A stretch of DNA of 64,000 bases, taken from Halictus rubicundus (taxonomy: Eukaryota; Arthropoda; Insecta; Hymenoptera; Halictidae). The position numbers and the translations under genes were made by a program. Numbering within the stretch: position 1 is the stretch's first letter; every line of letters starts with the position of its first letter. Shown one piece after another: positions 12,789 through 25,254 of the stretch. The stretch is from assembly GCF_050948215.1 (NCBI RefSeq), contig NC_135149.1, positions 5,623,001-5,687,000 of the forward strand, read 5' to 3'. The notes under the pieces are model-generated. The model worked only from the letters and a program-made list of their open reading frames with translations. It made no database searches and was not told where the DNA came from.

Positions 12789-13494
12789 CATACATAAAAA
12801 ACAATTAACTAACAGTGGAATCCAGATCTAGCTTTTGTCGGTACTATTCGTCTTGCTTACCTTGGGATCGTTGAGATCTCGTTTCACCGACACCGTTTTC
12901 ATCGACACGATTTGACCGACATTAATTTTCGTCGACACTATGGTTTCATCAACATGGTCAAATTGTCGACAAATGTCTTCATCGAAATGATTTGACCAAC
13001 GCTATGTTTTCATCGACACGGTCAAATCGTCGACGTATATTTTCATCGACAGTCCGTGTTTGGCGATAAAGAGTTCATTCGTTTCCACTGACATCAAATT
13101 TGTATTTGCTAATGCAGATTAATCGTTATTATCATTGTTATGTTCCTGACGCATTTTGTATGCTTGTATAATAAAGTATAAAGTATTTGCTTGTATAATA
13201 AATAATGAAGAGAATTACAAAGCGTTTTATTTATGTCAAAGTTTTTATTGCTACTTTATTAATCAGAATTGGTTCAAATAAACAAACTTTATTAATAGTT
13301 CCACACTTATGAACAAAATCATAATATTTCATGTAATTTCAATCATAATTGTGTAAATACATATAAAAAATTTGGATAAGCAGAACGAATACTACGAATA
13401 TACATATATAGACTACAAAACATAACAAAATTGTACAATATTTACACAAAAATAATGTAATGAAATTAAAGCGATATATTTTGTGCTAAAGCCT

Positions 13495-13926
13495 TTAGAG
13501 ATCCATATCACTATACTGATACTCTACGGAACGCAGGTGGGCGGCGCAATTACAAATGGACTGTCGCGATAGTATCCGAAACGACGCGGTCGCGAAGGTT
13601 TCCGACCGGTGACCTGCGGTTTTGCGGGGTCGCGAGAGCGTGGAATCCACGCCGAACGCCTGGGGAACGGATTCGTTTCGCGGCGCCATCCGATACAAGG
13701 CGCGACGGGCGAAACCTACGATATTCTACGCGAGATACGCACGCGAGTACAACAGACGCGAGACGGTGTGATCGACTAATTCGCTACGACTGCGGCTTCT
13801 CCGAGGAAAGACTTCCGTATCTGATTCCGTCGACGGTCCGTCCGGCGTATATATTAAATAGGTAACAGAAGATTGTTCTTGAATTTTTTGGAAGTGGTCA
13901 CTCGAAGGGTTGCTTGCAAACCCCAC
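13495..13926 (-). other. Two adjacent unexplained minus-strand ORFs
   Basis: 13726-13926 (66 codons) and 13495-13698 (67 codons) lie end to end on the minus strand in a GC-rich island inside the long-TIR element, followed by AT-rich sequence with an AATAAA near 13295. Composition differs sharply from the flanks, which suggests former coding sequence with a break between the ORFs. The predicted peptides are Ser/Arg-rich and match no family I know. They could be cargo or a transposase tail of the element. Confidence 0.3.
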
Positions 13927-14781
13927 CCCTAAAAAATTAAATAATTTTTTCTACCCTTAATAATTTGATTACAATTGTGAAAAAAATATATGATATGAAG
14001 GAGGTAAGTTCGAATATTTTCGTTTTTGTTCCATCTGAATATCTTAATTAACAACCGAGAAAAAAAATGATACAGTTAAGGGTATTTATCCTCATATTAT
14101 CCTTAAATGAAGGGTTAGCGACTTAAAATTTTGGGGGATTATCTTTCAACCAAAAACCATTGTTTTCCAATACCATTGTTTACAATACCGATAAAAATCG
14201 TACTGGGGCCGCTGGACCAGTCTTATCCTGCTAGGCCCTTTTCCGACAAATTGATTTCGTCGATACTCTTCGGTTCTATAGGCTTATTTTTCTCTTTGGC
14301 ACATAATACCTGTTGTTTTAACGCTCCACCCGTAGAAAAGTATGGTAGAATGGATTTTTCAGTATTTGAAATTACAAATATATATATGTTATCGTCAATA
14401 TGTTTAAATTTAAGTCAAGGGCTGATACCGAGGCGATCCTTAGGATTGAAAGGATTTATGGTAGGGTCTGAACCTACGTTACGTCTTGAATAGGGATGCA
14501 TGAGACTAAACAGAACTGTCGTCGGGCGATAGCGGTTGGGCACTTTGGACCATCTGTTATCATGTTTATTATGTTTATGAGGGTGTGACGAGTAAATACT
14601 TGCCGGGACATGCAACTCAAGGTTGCATTGCCCCGAAGAATTGGGACTTTGTTCCAAGAGGATCTGGCCACGGAGTGGGGAAGGCAAGGGTGCCTTTTGG
14701 TGAGGGAACTGTGTCGGACAGCGCAGCACTTACCCCAGAACTTTCAAAGCGAACGAGTCTCAACCAAATTTCTAACATATA

Positions 14782-15134
14782 CAGGGTGGTTGGTAACTGG
14801 TGGTACAAGCGGAAAGGGGGTGATTCTACGCGAAAAAAGAAGTGGAAAATATAGAATAAAATGTTTTCATCCGAAGCTTCGTTTTCGAGAAAATCGAGTT
14901 TGAAAATGCAGCAAGTACGCATGCTATTCGATAGGAATTGTCTGCTGCGTCTGATCATGACCTACCAATTCTACTTCCTGCGCATACTAAAGCACGCGAA
15001 CCCGACGGATCTTTAACATCGATTTTCTCGAAAACAAAACCTCAAACGAAAAATTTTTATTCTATATTTTCGACTTCTTTTTTCGCGTAGAATCACCCCC
15101 TTCCCGCTTGTACCACCAGTTACCAACCAGCCTG
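14782..15134. mobile_element. mariner-type MITE, near-palindromic
   Basis: TA-flanked (14780-14781, 15135-15136). The ends CAGGGTGGTTGGTAACTGG and CCAGTTACCAACCAGCCTG are followed by arms that pair over about 120 bp, including GGGGGTGATTCTACGCG and its complement. Non-coding. A second TACAGGGTGAGG end begins immediately downstream at 15140, so another element starts there. The exact duplicate lies at 23421-23773. Confidence 0.8.
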
Positions 15135-15340
15135 TATATACAGGGTGAGGCGCCAGAAACAGGCCACCTGAATAACTCGGCTGCTATTGGTGTTAGGAAG
15201 TAATGCATCAGATGGAACTTTCTTGGTTTCGAGGGGGCATTAATCTGATGTTAGTAGCTTTTTTGTAGGTGGACGCGTAAAGGACATATGAAGGTCAACT
15301 TCATTTTTTTAAATGAATGTCCCATTTTTTATACCATAGA

Positions 15341-15520
15341 TCGATAGAGTATCAAAATCTGAGTATAAAAGCGTTGACCTTCATATGTCCTAAACCTAAT
15401 AGTTAACGAGATATTGTCCAAAGAAGAAAGAAAATTATTTCGATAATATCTCGTTAACTATTAGATTTAGGACATATGGAGGTCAATACAGTTTTACTCA
15501 GAATTCGATAGTCTATCGAT
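15341..15520. repeat. Inverted repeat, ~80-bp arms
   Basis: The arms 15341-15419 and 15440-15520 are imperfect inverted copies centred on a short AAGAAAGAAAATT loop. They share the stretches around CATATGTCCTAAA and GTTAACGAGATAT. Sequence like its outer flank (AAGGTCAAC, then T-rich, then AAATG) recurs near 50960, next to the mariner-like transposase, so it may belong to a mariner-derived element. Confidence 0.5.
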
Positions 15521-16615
15521 TCATGATACAGAAAGTGTTGTATACCCGATAACCCTAGACTCTAGTTAAACACCAACGCATCATGATAATCATCCCATAG
15601 ACACGTCAGCCAAAACCCTTGAATCATCATGACCAAACAGACCTTTAGACTTTGTCTCTTCCACGTCATCCTTTCCACAACAAGCCTTTTCTACTCCCTT
15701 CCACATTTTCCTCTCAAAAACTACATATATATAGCAGCCCGTCGAAACAGAGTCAGAGCTTCTTCTTGCATATTGTTCAACCTGGAGCCTCACGCGAAAT
15801 TTAGGGATATCAACTGAATTTCATTAATTCGTAAGGTGGTCGAGAGATGCTCTAGGAATTCCTTCCTTAGTGGGAGAATCGGTAGAATAGACGGTATTTG
15901 TTGAAGAAAGTTGAGATTTGTATTAAATAGCTCGATTGAGCAGTCTAAATATATTCTCAATGAAAAACGATGCAAAGAACGCACGGGAGATTTTCGCCTT
16001 CGCGATAACAAAGCGGTACACGCACGCGGTGGTTACGCAGTCTCAAATAACGAACCGCAAGTGTTACCAAAATCTCTAGCGGAATCGAGAGTGACGGAGA
16101 GACGAGACAGAATGCACGGAATCGAAAATGACCGAAAGCTAAGTTATGCGCCTCGCTTGGCCTAACGCGTGCGGTTCGATCTACGTCTAATACACGACTC
16201 GTCTTCGCGGTAACGCGCGAGCACACGCGTCGCCGGCGAAATGACGTCACACGTCACCGGTACGGCTACCGAATTTGTCCGTTTCGTCGAATTCAAAACG
16301 TCTCCAACGGCAGAACGTACACGGAGCACACCAAAACAAACAGTTGTCAGTTCCCCAAGGATTCCGTGTCAAACCCGTTACGTCCGTGCCCTACACTACA
16401 TACACAGTGTGTCTAACACATATTTCAGTGCAGAAGGTTACATCGCTGTACCTTGAACTCGCCACCGTGTATACACTTAAATAAAACTCTTCTCGATTTT
16501 ATTATAAACTGTTGTACTCGATTTCCAAACCCGGAATCCAACAAAAGTAGGTCTTTCCATTAGAAAAAATCAAGGTGATCTTGAAATCTCCTCTATACTG
16601 CTGCTGTATTTGCAG

Positions 16616-17563
16616 TGAAGGAATAGGGTTATGTAAGGCGGGTGCCTTAGAATAAGTATTCACAAATCAGGTTTACGTGACTGAGTCGTTTATTTCTTAA
16701 TGTGAAGTCGCGATAGCGTCCGGTATAGTTAGCCTAGCGCTATTATGAATCTAATTGCTGTGACTCGGCGCGACAGAACTTTTACTGCGATTTAACAGCG
16801 ACCGGACGAGACTATGACTCGTGTTGTAACTAGACTGTAGTTATGACTCGGCTGTGACTAGACCGCTCGACTAGACTCTTCGCGTCGGTAGTTTGCTGCC
16901 TTATATTCTCAAAAATGCTTCTCGACTGATTGGTGGAAGTCCTTTCGAGGAACTTCCACCAATCCGTGCATTTTGCATAACACGCCCAAGTTCCACGCCC
17001 CTCGTGCGTGAGAAGGGTGAGCGCTACGTTTCGTTAAAAATCTAATTTTGGTGATGCAGCGGGGTATCTTCCGGGCCCAGTGCCGTACTGCTAACTGCGG
17101 TACGTGGCTGCTGGCTTACGTCAACGGGCCCAGCTTTCCCGGGTGATAGAAACCAGGCACGCGTCGCTGGGACACTCTAAAGGCTCGTACAGACCTGAAC
17201 ATTTCGACGAACATTGCGCCGAACAGCGACCGAAACGCAAAATCGCGCCGTTCGGATCGCCGAAATGAATGTCGATTTTGAGTTTCGTTCGCTGTTCGGC
17301 GCAATGCTCGTCGCAATGCTCGTCAAAATGTTCAGGTCTGTACGAGCCTTAAGCTGGAGATCCTTCGACTACCCAAAATTTATGGCGTCCACTTGCGCTA
17401 TTGAGTTCGTCGCTAGGAACTACAAGGACACATCTGTCCGCTAAGTGGCCAAAAACGTTAAAGACGTTTTCTCACAAATAGCGTCTTATGCTGTGCAAAC
17501 CATAAATCTCTCTTGGTGCTGGTGCGCTGAAGACTTCTCTTCCGGCGCCCAGCTAGCCGCTAC
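16616..17563 (-). mobile_element. Gypsy-type solo LTR, carrying a nested MITE
   Basis: On the minus strand it reads from TGTAGCGGCTAGC (17563) to ...CCTATTCCTTCA (16616). It is flanked by a 4-bp duplication GCAG (16612-16615 and 17564-17567). It is homologous to the LTR at 33210-35575 in the P450 intron but in the opposite orientation. No primer-binding site or internal sequence is attached, so it is a solo LTR. A 169-bp MITE splits it at 17181-17349. The duplicate copy is 25255-26202. Confidence 0.8.
17181..17349. mobile_element. PIF/Harbinger-like MITE
   Basis: The ends AGGCTCGTACAGACCTGAAC and GTTCAGGTCTGTACGAGCCT are flanked by TAA on both sides (17178-17180, 17350-17352). A 3-bp TAA/TTA duplication is typical of PIF/Harbinger. 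Nearly the whole element is palindromic. The homologous LTR at about 35042-35052 lacks it, which confirms insertion. The only substitution seen between the two assembly copies lies inside it (17307/25946). Confidence 0.75.
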
Positions 17564-18441
17564 AGCAGTACCGCAACATTGGCAACTGTTTCCTCCAACA
17601 CCACTTTCCTCACAAACCCAATAATATAACTTATCCCTATATTGATTCTTTTTAAATATAAAACCATCAATTACAATTTTTTGTTATCCACGAATAGACG
17701 AAATAACTTCCGTCAGTCCTTCAAAATTAATCTGGGCTGTCGAACTCATTGCATTTGTTTTACGAACACTTTAACACTTTTGTTGTGTTACACAACAATT
17801 ACGTACAAAAGCAGGAAACGTACTGACACATAGCAGCATCACAAATTGGGGTGAATAATAACAACAATTTCTAATGTAGCTATGAGTTCGTGCAAATTTG
17901 TTCGTGGAAACGAATGAACTCAAACCTGTCGCTAAACATGGACTGTCGATGAAACCATTTGTCGACAATTTGTCCGTGTCGATGAAAACATAGTTTCGAT
18001 CAAATCATGTCGATGAAAACATTTGTCGACAATTTGACCATGTCAATAAAAACATAGTGTCAACGAAAGTTAATGTCGGTCAAATCGTATCGATGACAAC
18101 AGTGTCGGTGAAATGAGTTGTCGACGATCCCAGGGTAACTCATTGTACTAGCCTACATACTCTTCCATATAAAAAGTATAGTGATAAATCTTTCAATGTT
18201 GCCAATAAGAACAAGTACAATACTTTTGTAAGTAAAATCTATTTATCTAAAAATTTTAGAATCCGGTTGAATTAGTTACTTTTTAGTCTTTGGTGTTAAA
18301 AACAGGATGAACGATTTTTTACAGTCAAATTCGATATCATCTATTGACCAACCAAATAAAATCAATTTTTCAGGAGTTTGCAGAACATTGACTGAACATT
18401 GACTTGAACATTTGATTGCTAGCTGCTGAATAGCGGGGACA

Positions 18442-19957
18442 ATGGCGAGTTACTTGGAACTTTTCTACGGTGTTGCTTTACTACTTATCGCTTTCTATTA
18501 TTACCGTGTGTACAAATTTCGTTTCTGGAGAAAACGTGGCGTAGCTGGACCAAAACCTCACCCGATTTTCGGCAATCTCTTGGATCTAACCCTTGCAAGA
18601 GTAACTAGAGCAGACGTAGTAGAGAACATTCGTAAGAAATACAAACATGAACCTGTGGTTGGATTATTCGAAGGACTGTCACCTATTCTTGTTCTACATG
18701 ATCCAGATATTATAAAGAACGTCCTAATCAGGGACTTCTCCTCCTTTGAAGAACGTTCAGATAGGGTTCACGAACGGGTATGTATAACACCAGACAAGTG
18801 TAAATGAAATTTTATTCAATTACATTCAATAGTATTCAATGTAATTAATTTTAGATATGAGATTGAAATATACTCGCAATGATGTATTTGATCTTTTTTT
18901 ACTGAGCCCTAACATTTTATTCAGTTATTCATTTCCCCTTCAAATACATGAAAATGTATCAAATAATCTTGCATTGCTAAAAATATAACTTATAATAAAT
19001 ACACTGTATAGATACATGAATCTACTTGTACCAGAAGCTCCGCCATGAATAGCACTATCAAACGAATTCTAACGTTTTTTGTGTTATGGTAAACAAAAAG
19101 TGATTCCGAAACTGTTGATTCTAATTCTAAAAATACTGAACGCGAATTAGAAAATTTTTTCAGCATCGTCAATTTTTAAGAAATTTGAATGATTGATTTA
19201 AATTATCATTTGGTAATGCTAATAAAAGAGAGTAACTACATTTACTGTTGAATGAAATAGTATCGAATAAGACAATCCAGTAATTCAATTCTTACTTGAG
19301 TTTTCTTACTGGAACATAGCAAACGATTTAACACAAAATATTTAGAATAGAATCATTGAGTGATGCTACTTTTACGGCGATTTAACTAAACAATATTTAC
19401 CTGACAAAATGATTTCCTAAAATGTTTACAGACTGAACCCATGTCCCTGAATTTATTTCAATTAGACGCAACTAGATGGCGACAGCTAAGACCGAAAATA
19501 AGTCCGGTTTTTACATCAGGAAAACTGAGAAACATGTTCGGACTTGCAGTGGAATGTTCAAAAAACTTAGAAGCAAATTTAAATAAATTAGTTGCAACAG
19601 AAGAACCAATCGAAGTTAAACAAATGTTCTCACGCTTTACAATGGACGTGATTGGTAGTTGCGCCTTCGGAATTGATATGAGCGGTGATGGCGAAAAGGA
19701 ATCGGAGTTTCGTCGAATGGGCAACCGTATTTTCGATTCATCCATTGAAACCACTTTACGATTAAAAACAAGACAGTTCTGGCCGGAATTGTACGATTTA
19801 CTTGGATATGTAGTGCCTGAAAAGACGTTAGCTACTTTCTTCACGAAAACTGTCATGGACATGATTAAGTATAGGAAGGAGCACAGCATCTATAGACCTG
19901 ATTTCCTTAACGCGCTCATAGAATTTAGAAACCATCCAGAATGGTTCAAAGGCATAG
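18442..19957 (+). CDS. CYP6-type P450 exons 1-2, assembly copy A
   Basis: Exon 1 (18442-18777) and exon 2 (19432-19957) are identical to 27081-27416 and 28071-28596. The donor after 18777 is GTATGT and the donor after 19957 is GTAAGT; intron 1 ends in ACAG. No exon 3 follows before the N gap at 21328, so this copy stops after residue 287, within the N-terminal half. Since the surrounding 8.5 kb is duplicated exactly up to the gap, this is most probably the same gene counted twice and not a separate truncated paralogue. The description of function is given under 27081-38993. Confidence 0.85.
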
Positions 19958-20354
19958 GTAAGTTACTTATTGTCCATAAAACTATGTTTACAAGACTAAT
20001 CTACGATATACAGTAATGCACGGTTAAATGGTACAATCAAATGGCTCAAATTAAACTGCCTATGAATCATTCGATAGACCGGGAGGGTAGTTATGGAGCA
20101 AATTATGGGAATATTTTGGTCAGCTTATCCAAAATGGAGCCCCTCCGCCTCGATGGCGGTCGGCAGCCAGGACCCGCGCGATTTAGGAAACCACTTTTCA
20201 TGGCGACTTTATGCGATTACGGCTAACGTAACAGTGACAAGATAATTTTGGCAGCTCGGTAACCCTAAAGCGAAAAAACGAAAAATGTGCGATAATGAAA
20301 TAAAGGTGCGATACTGTCGCTTCCCACGGCCGGACCTTATGGGATTGCGGTTTT

Positions 20355-20647
20355 CCTAAAGGTCGGATTTCCTAAGCGCGTCTGGACCCAGCGTTTTGAG
20401 ATTCTGAGGCCTTTTATACTCCATTCGTCAAACTTTGTCAGACGCGATCGCATGCTATTGCAAATTACTGTTGTTACTACTTAAAGAAGAAGAAGAAGAT
20501 GACGAGATTCTTTTAAGAATTTTTATGAAAAAACGACGAACACAAATAGAAAATATATGTGAAAATCAAAATGAAGAAGGTCACTACAACAAATTACTAG
20601 GGAACTATATACCGAGTGATGGAAGAATAGCTAGAGAATTTTTTTAG
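20355..20647 (+). pseudogene. PIF/Harbinger transposase-like N-terminal fragment
   Basis: Encodes a run of Leu, then EEEEDDEILLRIF, then basic KKRRT, then EGHYNKLL and REFF. This resembles the N-terminus of insect Harbinger (HARBI1-like) transposases, before the DDE nuclease domain. It ends within 70 codons with no catalytic region. The upstream DNA (CTAAGCGCGTC and TATACTCCATTCGTCAA blocks) is shared with 8085-8445. It lies in P450 intron 2; the duplicate is at 28994-29286. Identification rests on composition and a few motifs only. Confidence 0.4.
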
Positions 20648-21327
20648 AATGAATACTCTAAAATAGTCTTTGGAAGTTATAAACATGTACGCTTCTGGAA
20701 GTTACCCCAGACCCTGGGGTCTGGCTTTTAACTCAATGACGATAATTAGCGTGTCATTAACCTTTAGATACCATACAGGACACAGGTAGGTTCGCTAAGT
20801 GCGCGACCACCCCTGGACTCAGAGCATCTTGAAGCCGCTTTCTTCGCATTAGTTTTCGAATCGTGTGTACTAAATTCCTCGAAAATAATGGATTTTTTCG
20901 CCGGATAATAGATTTCACAACTTAATAAAAAAATTTATTTTTGTATTGCCTAATAGTGAACCAAAGTTCGATTTTAAAAAAAATTTTTTTACGGAGATAC
21001 ACCTATGCATGGTAAACAAACTTTTCTTCTCTCCTGGGAATTCATCAGTTCTCAGTGCGATTGTCATGTAGTTCTTTCGCCTACAATTGAATAATTAGGG
21101 TTCGACAAGTCGCGTGGGTAATAACCCAGTCTAGTCTACTAATAGACTGCGAATGTTTATGCAATATTATTTTTTTATGAAATATGTTTTGTCATTAGGA
21201 GATTCTAAAAATATAATTTTTATTTTGCATATTGCGTATGTTTTGCATATTTTATGTTAACGATATATGTACAATGCATATTCCGTGCATATGTAATAAT
21301 ATAAATAAAAACATACGATTATACACA

Positions 21328-21427
21328 NNNNNNNNNNNNNNNNNNNNNNNNNNNNNNNNNNNNNNNNNNNNNNNNNNNNNNNNNNNNNNNNNNNNNNNNN
21401 NNNNNNNNNNNNNNNNNNNNNNNNNNN
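21328..21427. other. Assembly gap (100 N)
   Basis: Exactly 100 N, the usual placeholder for a gap of unknown size. Both sides carry the same 8539-bp sequence, so the gap probably represents no missing DNA but an unresolved overlap. Confidence 0.98.
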
Positions 21428-23420
21428 CATACATAAAAAACAATTAACTAACAGTGGAATCCAGATCTAGCTTTTGTCGGTACTATTCGTCTTGCTTACC
21501 TTGGGATCGTTGAGATCTCGTTTCACCGACACCGTTTTCATCGACACGATTTGACCGACATTAATTTTCGTCGACACTATGGTTTCATCAACATGGTCAA
21601 ATTGTCGACAAATGTCTTCATCGAAATGATTTGACCAACGCTATGTTTTCATCGACACGGTCAAATCGTCGACGTATATTTTCATCGACAGTCCGTGTTT
21701 GGCGATAAAGAGTTCATTCGTTTCCACTGACATCAAATTTGTATTTGCTAATGCAGATTAATCGTTATTATCATTGTTATGTTCCTGACGCATTTTGTAT
21801 GCTTGTATAATAAAGTATAAAGTATTTGCTTGTATAATAAATAATGAAGAGAATTACAAAGCGTTTTATTTATGTCAAAGTTTTTATTGCTACTTTATTA
21901 ATCAGAATTGGTTCAAATAAACAAACTTTATTAATAGTTCCACACTTATGAACAAAATCATAATATTTCATGTAATTTCAATCATAATTGTGTAAATACA
22001 TATAAAAAATTTGGATAAGCAGAACGAATACTACGAATATACATATATAGACTACAAAACATAACAAAATTGTACAATATTTACACAAAAATAATGTAAT
22101 GAAATTAAAGCGATATATTTTGTGCTAAAGCCTTTAGAGATCCATATCACTATACTGATACTCTACGGAACGCAGGTGGGCGGCGCAATTACAAATGGAC
22201 TGTCGCGATAGTATCCGAAACGACGCGGTCGCGAAGGTTTCCGACCGGTGACCTGCGGTTTTGCGGGGTCGCGAGAGCGTGGAATCCACGCCGAACGCCT
22301 GGGGAACGGATTCGTTTCGCGGCGCCATCCGATACAAGGCGCGACGGGCGAAACCTACGATATTCTACGCGAGATACGCACGCGAGTACAACAGACGCGA
22401 GACGGTGTGATCGACTAATTCGCTACGACTGCGGCTTCTCCGAGGAAAGACTTCCGTATCTGATTCCGTCGACGGTCCGTCCGGCGTATATATTAAATAG
22501 GTAACAGAAGATTGTTCTTGAATTTTTTGGAAGTGGTCACTCGAAGGGTTGCTTGCAAACCCCACCCCTAAAAAATTAAATAATTTTTTCTACCCTTAAT
22601 AATTTGATTACAATTGTGAAAAAAATATATGATATGAAGGAGGTAAGTTCGAATATTTTCGTTTTTGTTCCATCTGAATATCTTAATTAACAACCGAGAA
22701 AAAAAATGATACAGTTAAGGGTATTTATCCTCATATTATCCTTAAATGAAGGGTTAGCGACTTAAAATTTTGGGGGATTATCTTTCAACCAAAAACCATT
22801 GTTTTCCAATACCATTGTTTACAATACCGATAAAAATCGTACTGGGGCCGCTGGACCAGTCTTATCCTGCTAGGCCCTTTTCCGACAAATTGATTTCGTC
22901 GATACTCTTCGGTTCTATAGGCTTATTTTTCTCTTTGGCACATAATACCTGTTGTTTTAACGCTCCACCCGTAGAAAAGTATGGTAGAATGGATTTTTCA
23001 GTATTTGAAATTACAAATATATATATGTTATCGTCAATATGTTTAAATTTAAGTCAAGGGCTGATACCGAGGCGATCCTTAGGATTGAAAGGATTTATGG
23101 TAGGGTCTGAACCTACGTTACGTCTTGAATAGGGATGCATGAGACTAAACAGAACTGTCGTCGGGCGATAGCGGTTGGGCACTTTGGACCATCTGTTATC
23201 ATGTTTATTATGTTTATGAGGGTGTGACGAGTAAATACTTGCCGGGACATGCAACTCAAGGTTGCATTGCCCCGAAGAATTGGGACTTTGTTCCAAGAGG
23301 ATCTGGCCACGGAGTGGGGAAGGCAAGGGTGCCTTTTGGTGAGGGAACTGTGTCGGACAGCGCAGCACTTACCCCAGAACTTTCAAAGCGAACGAGTCTC
23401 AACCAAATTTCTAACATATA

Positions 23421-23773
23421 CAGGGTGGTTGGTAACTGGTGGTACAAGCGGAAAGGGGGTGATTCTACGCGAAAAAAGAAGTGGAAAATATAGAATAAAA
23501 TGTTTTCATCCGAAGCTTCGTTTTCGAGAAAATCGAGTTTGAAAATGCAGCAAGTACGCATGCTATTCGATAGGAATTGTCTGCTGCGTCTGATCATGAC
23601 CTACCAATTCTACTTCCTGCGCATACTAAAGCACGCGAACCCGACGGATCTTTAACATCGATTTTCTCGAAAACAAAACCTCAAACGAAAAATTTTTATT
23701 CTATATTTTCGACTTCTTTTTTCGCGTAGAATCACCCCCTTCCCGCTTGTACCACCAGTTACCAACCAGCCTG
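23421..23773. mobile_element. mariner-type MITE, assembly copy B
   Basis: Duplicate of 14782-15134, TA-flanked. Confidence 0.8.
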
Positions 23774-25254
23774 TATATACAGGGTGAGGCGCCAGAAACA
23801 GGCCACCTGAATAACTCGGCTGCTATTGGTGTTAGGAAGTAATGCATCAGATGGAACTTTCTTGGTTTCGAGGGGGCATTAATCTGATGTTAGTAGCTTT
23901 TTTGTAGGTGGACGCGTAAAGGACATATGAAGGTCAACTTCATTTTTTTAAATGAATGTCCCATTTTTTATACCATAGATCGATAGAGTATCAAAATCTG
24001 AGTATAAAAGCGTTGACCTTCATATGTCCTAAACCTAATAGTTAACGAGATATTGTCCAAAGAAGAAAGAAAATTATTTCGATAATATCTCGTTAACTAT
24101 TAGATTTAGGACATATGGAGGTCAATACAGTTTTACTCAGAATTCGATAGTCTATCGATTCATGATACAGAAAGTGTTGTATACCCGATAACCCTAGACT
24201 CTAGTTAAACACCAACGCATCATGATAATCATCCCATAGACACGTCAGCCAAAACCCTTGAATCATCATGACCAAACAGACCTTTAGACTTTGTCTCTTC
24301 CACGTCATCCTTTCCACAACAAGCCTTTTCTACTCCCTTCCACATTTTCCTCTCAAAAACTACATATATATAGCAGCCCGTCGAAACAGAGTCAGAGCTT
24401 CTTCTTGCATATTGTTCAACCTGGAGCCTCACGCGAAATTTAGGGATATCAACTGAATTTCATTAATTCGTAAGGTGGTCGAGAGATGCTCTAGGAATTC
24501 CTTCCTTAGTGGGAGAATCGGTAGAATAGACGGTATTTGTTGAAGAAAGTTGAGATTTGTATTAAATAGCTCGATTGAGCAGTCTAAATATATTCTCAAT
24601 GAAAAACGATGCAAAGAACGCACGGGAGATTTTCGCCTTCGCGATAACAAAGCGGTACACGCACGCGGTGGTTACGCAGTCTCAAATAACGAACCGCAAG
24701 TGTTACCAAAATCTCTAGCGGAATCGAGAGTGACGGAGAGACGAGACAGAATGCACGGAATCGAAAATGACCGAAAGCTAAGTTATGCGCCTCGCTTGGC
24801 CTAACGCGTGCGGTTCGATCTACGTCTAATACACGACTCGTCTTCGCGGTAACGCGCGAGCACACGCGTCGCCGGCGAAATGACGTCACACGTCACCGGT
24901 ACGGCTACCGAATTTGTCCGTTTCGTCGAATTCAAAACGTCTCCAACGGCAGAACGTACACGGAGCACACCAAAACAAACAGTTGTCAGTTCCCCAAGGA
25001 TTCCGTGTCAAACCCGTTACGTCCGTGCCCTACACTACATACACAGTGTGTCTAACACATATTTCAGTGCAGAAGGTTACATCGCTGTACCTTGAACTCG
25101 CCACCGTGTATACACTTAAATAAAACTCTTCTCGATTTTATTATAAACTGTTGTACTCGATTTCCAAACCCGGAATCCAACAAAAGTAGGTCTTTCCATT
25201 AGAAAAAATCAAGGTGATCTTGAAATCTCCTCTATACTGCTGCTGTATTTGCAG

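Larger units (their letters stand above)
12858..18137. mobile_element. 5.3-kb element with ~235-bp terminal inverted repeats
   Basis: The left arm (12858 to about 13091) and right arm (about 17903-18137) are inverted copies. Their ends read TACCTTGGGATCGT and, on the opposite strand, TACCCTGGGATCGT. The arms are built from imperfect sub-repeats around TTTCATCGACA, GGTCAAAT and GTCGAC. Complex sub-repeated arms are seen in Foldback and Galileo-type elements, but no transposase is visible and no target duplication was fixed, so the class is open. It carries a mariner-type MITE, a solo LTR with a nested MITE, and two unexplained minus-strand ORFs. It ends 304 bp before the P450 start codon. Confidence 0.7.
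12789..21327. repeat. Copy A of 8539-bp direct duplication (ends at N gap)
   Basis: Identical in order and sequence to 21428-29966 at a constant offset of 8639. Copy A ends exactly at the first N and copy B starts exactly after the last N. The only substitution noticed is C at 17307 against T at 25946. The geometry is that of two contig ends covering the same DNA and not merged by the assembler. Confidence 0.95.

Noticed and set aside
19458..19889. Minus-strand ORF of 143 codons over P450 exon 2
   Set aside because: Shadow of the P450 coding strand; no motif of its own.
18442..19957. A second, truncated P450 gene
   Set aside because: It is identical to exons 1-2 of the complete gene and lies in an 8.5-kb copy ending exactly at the N gap, so it is better explained as an assembly duplicate.
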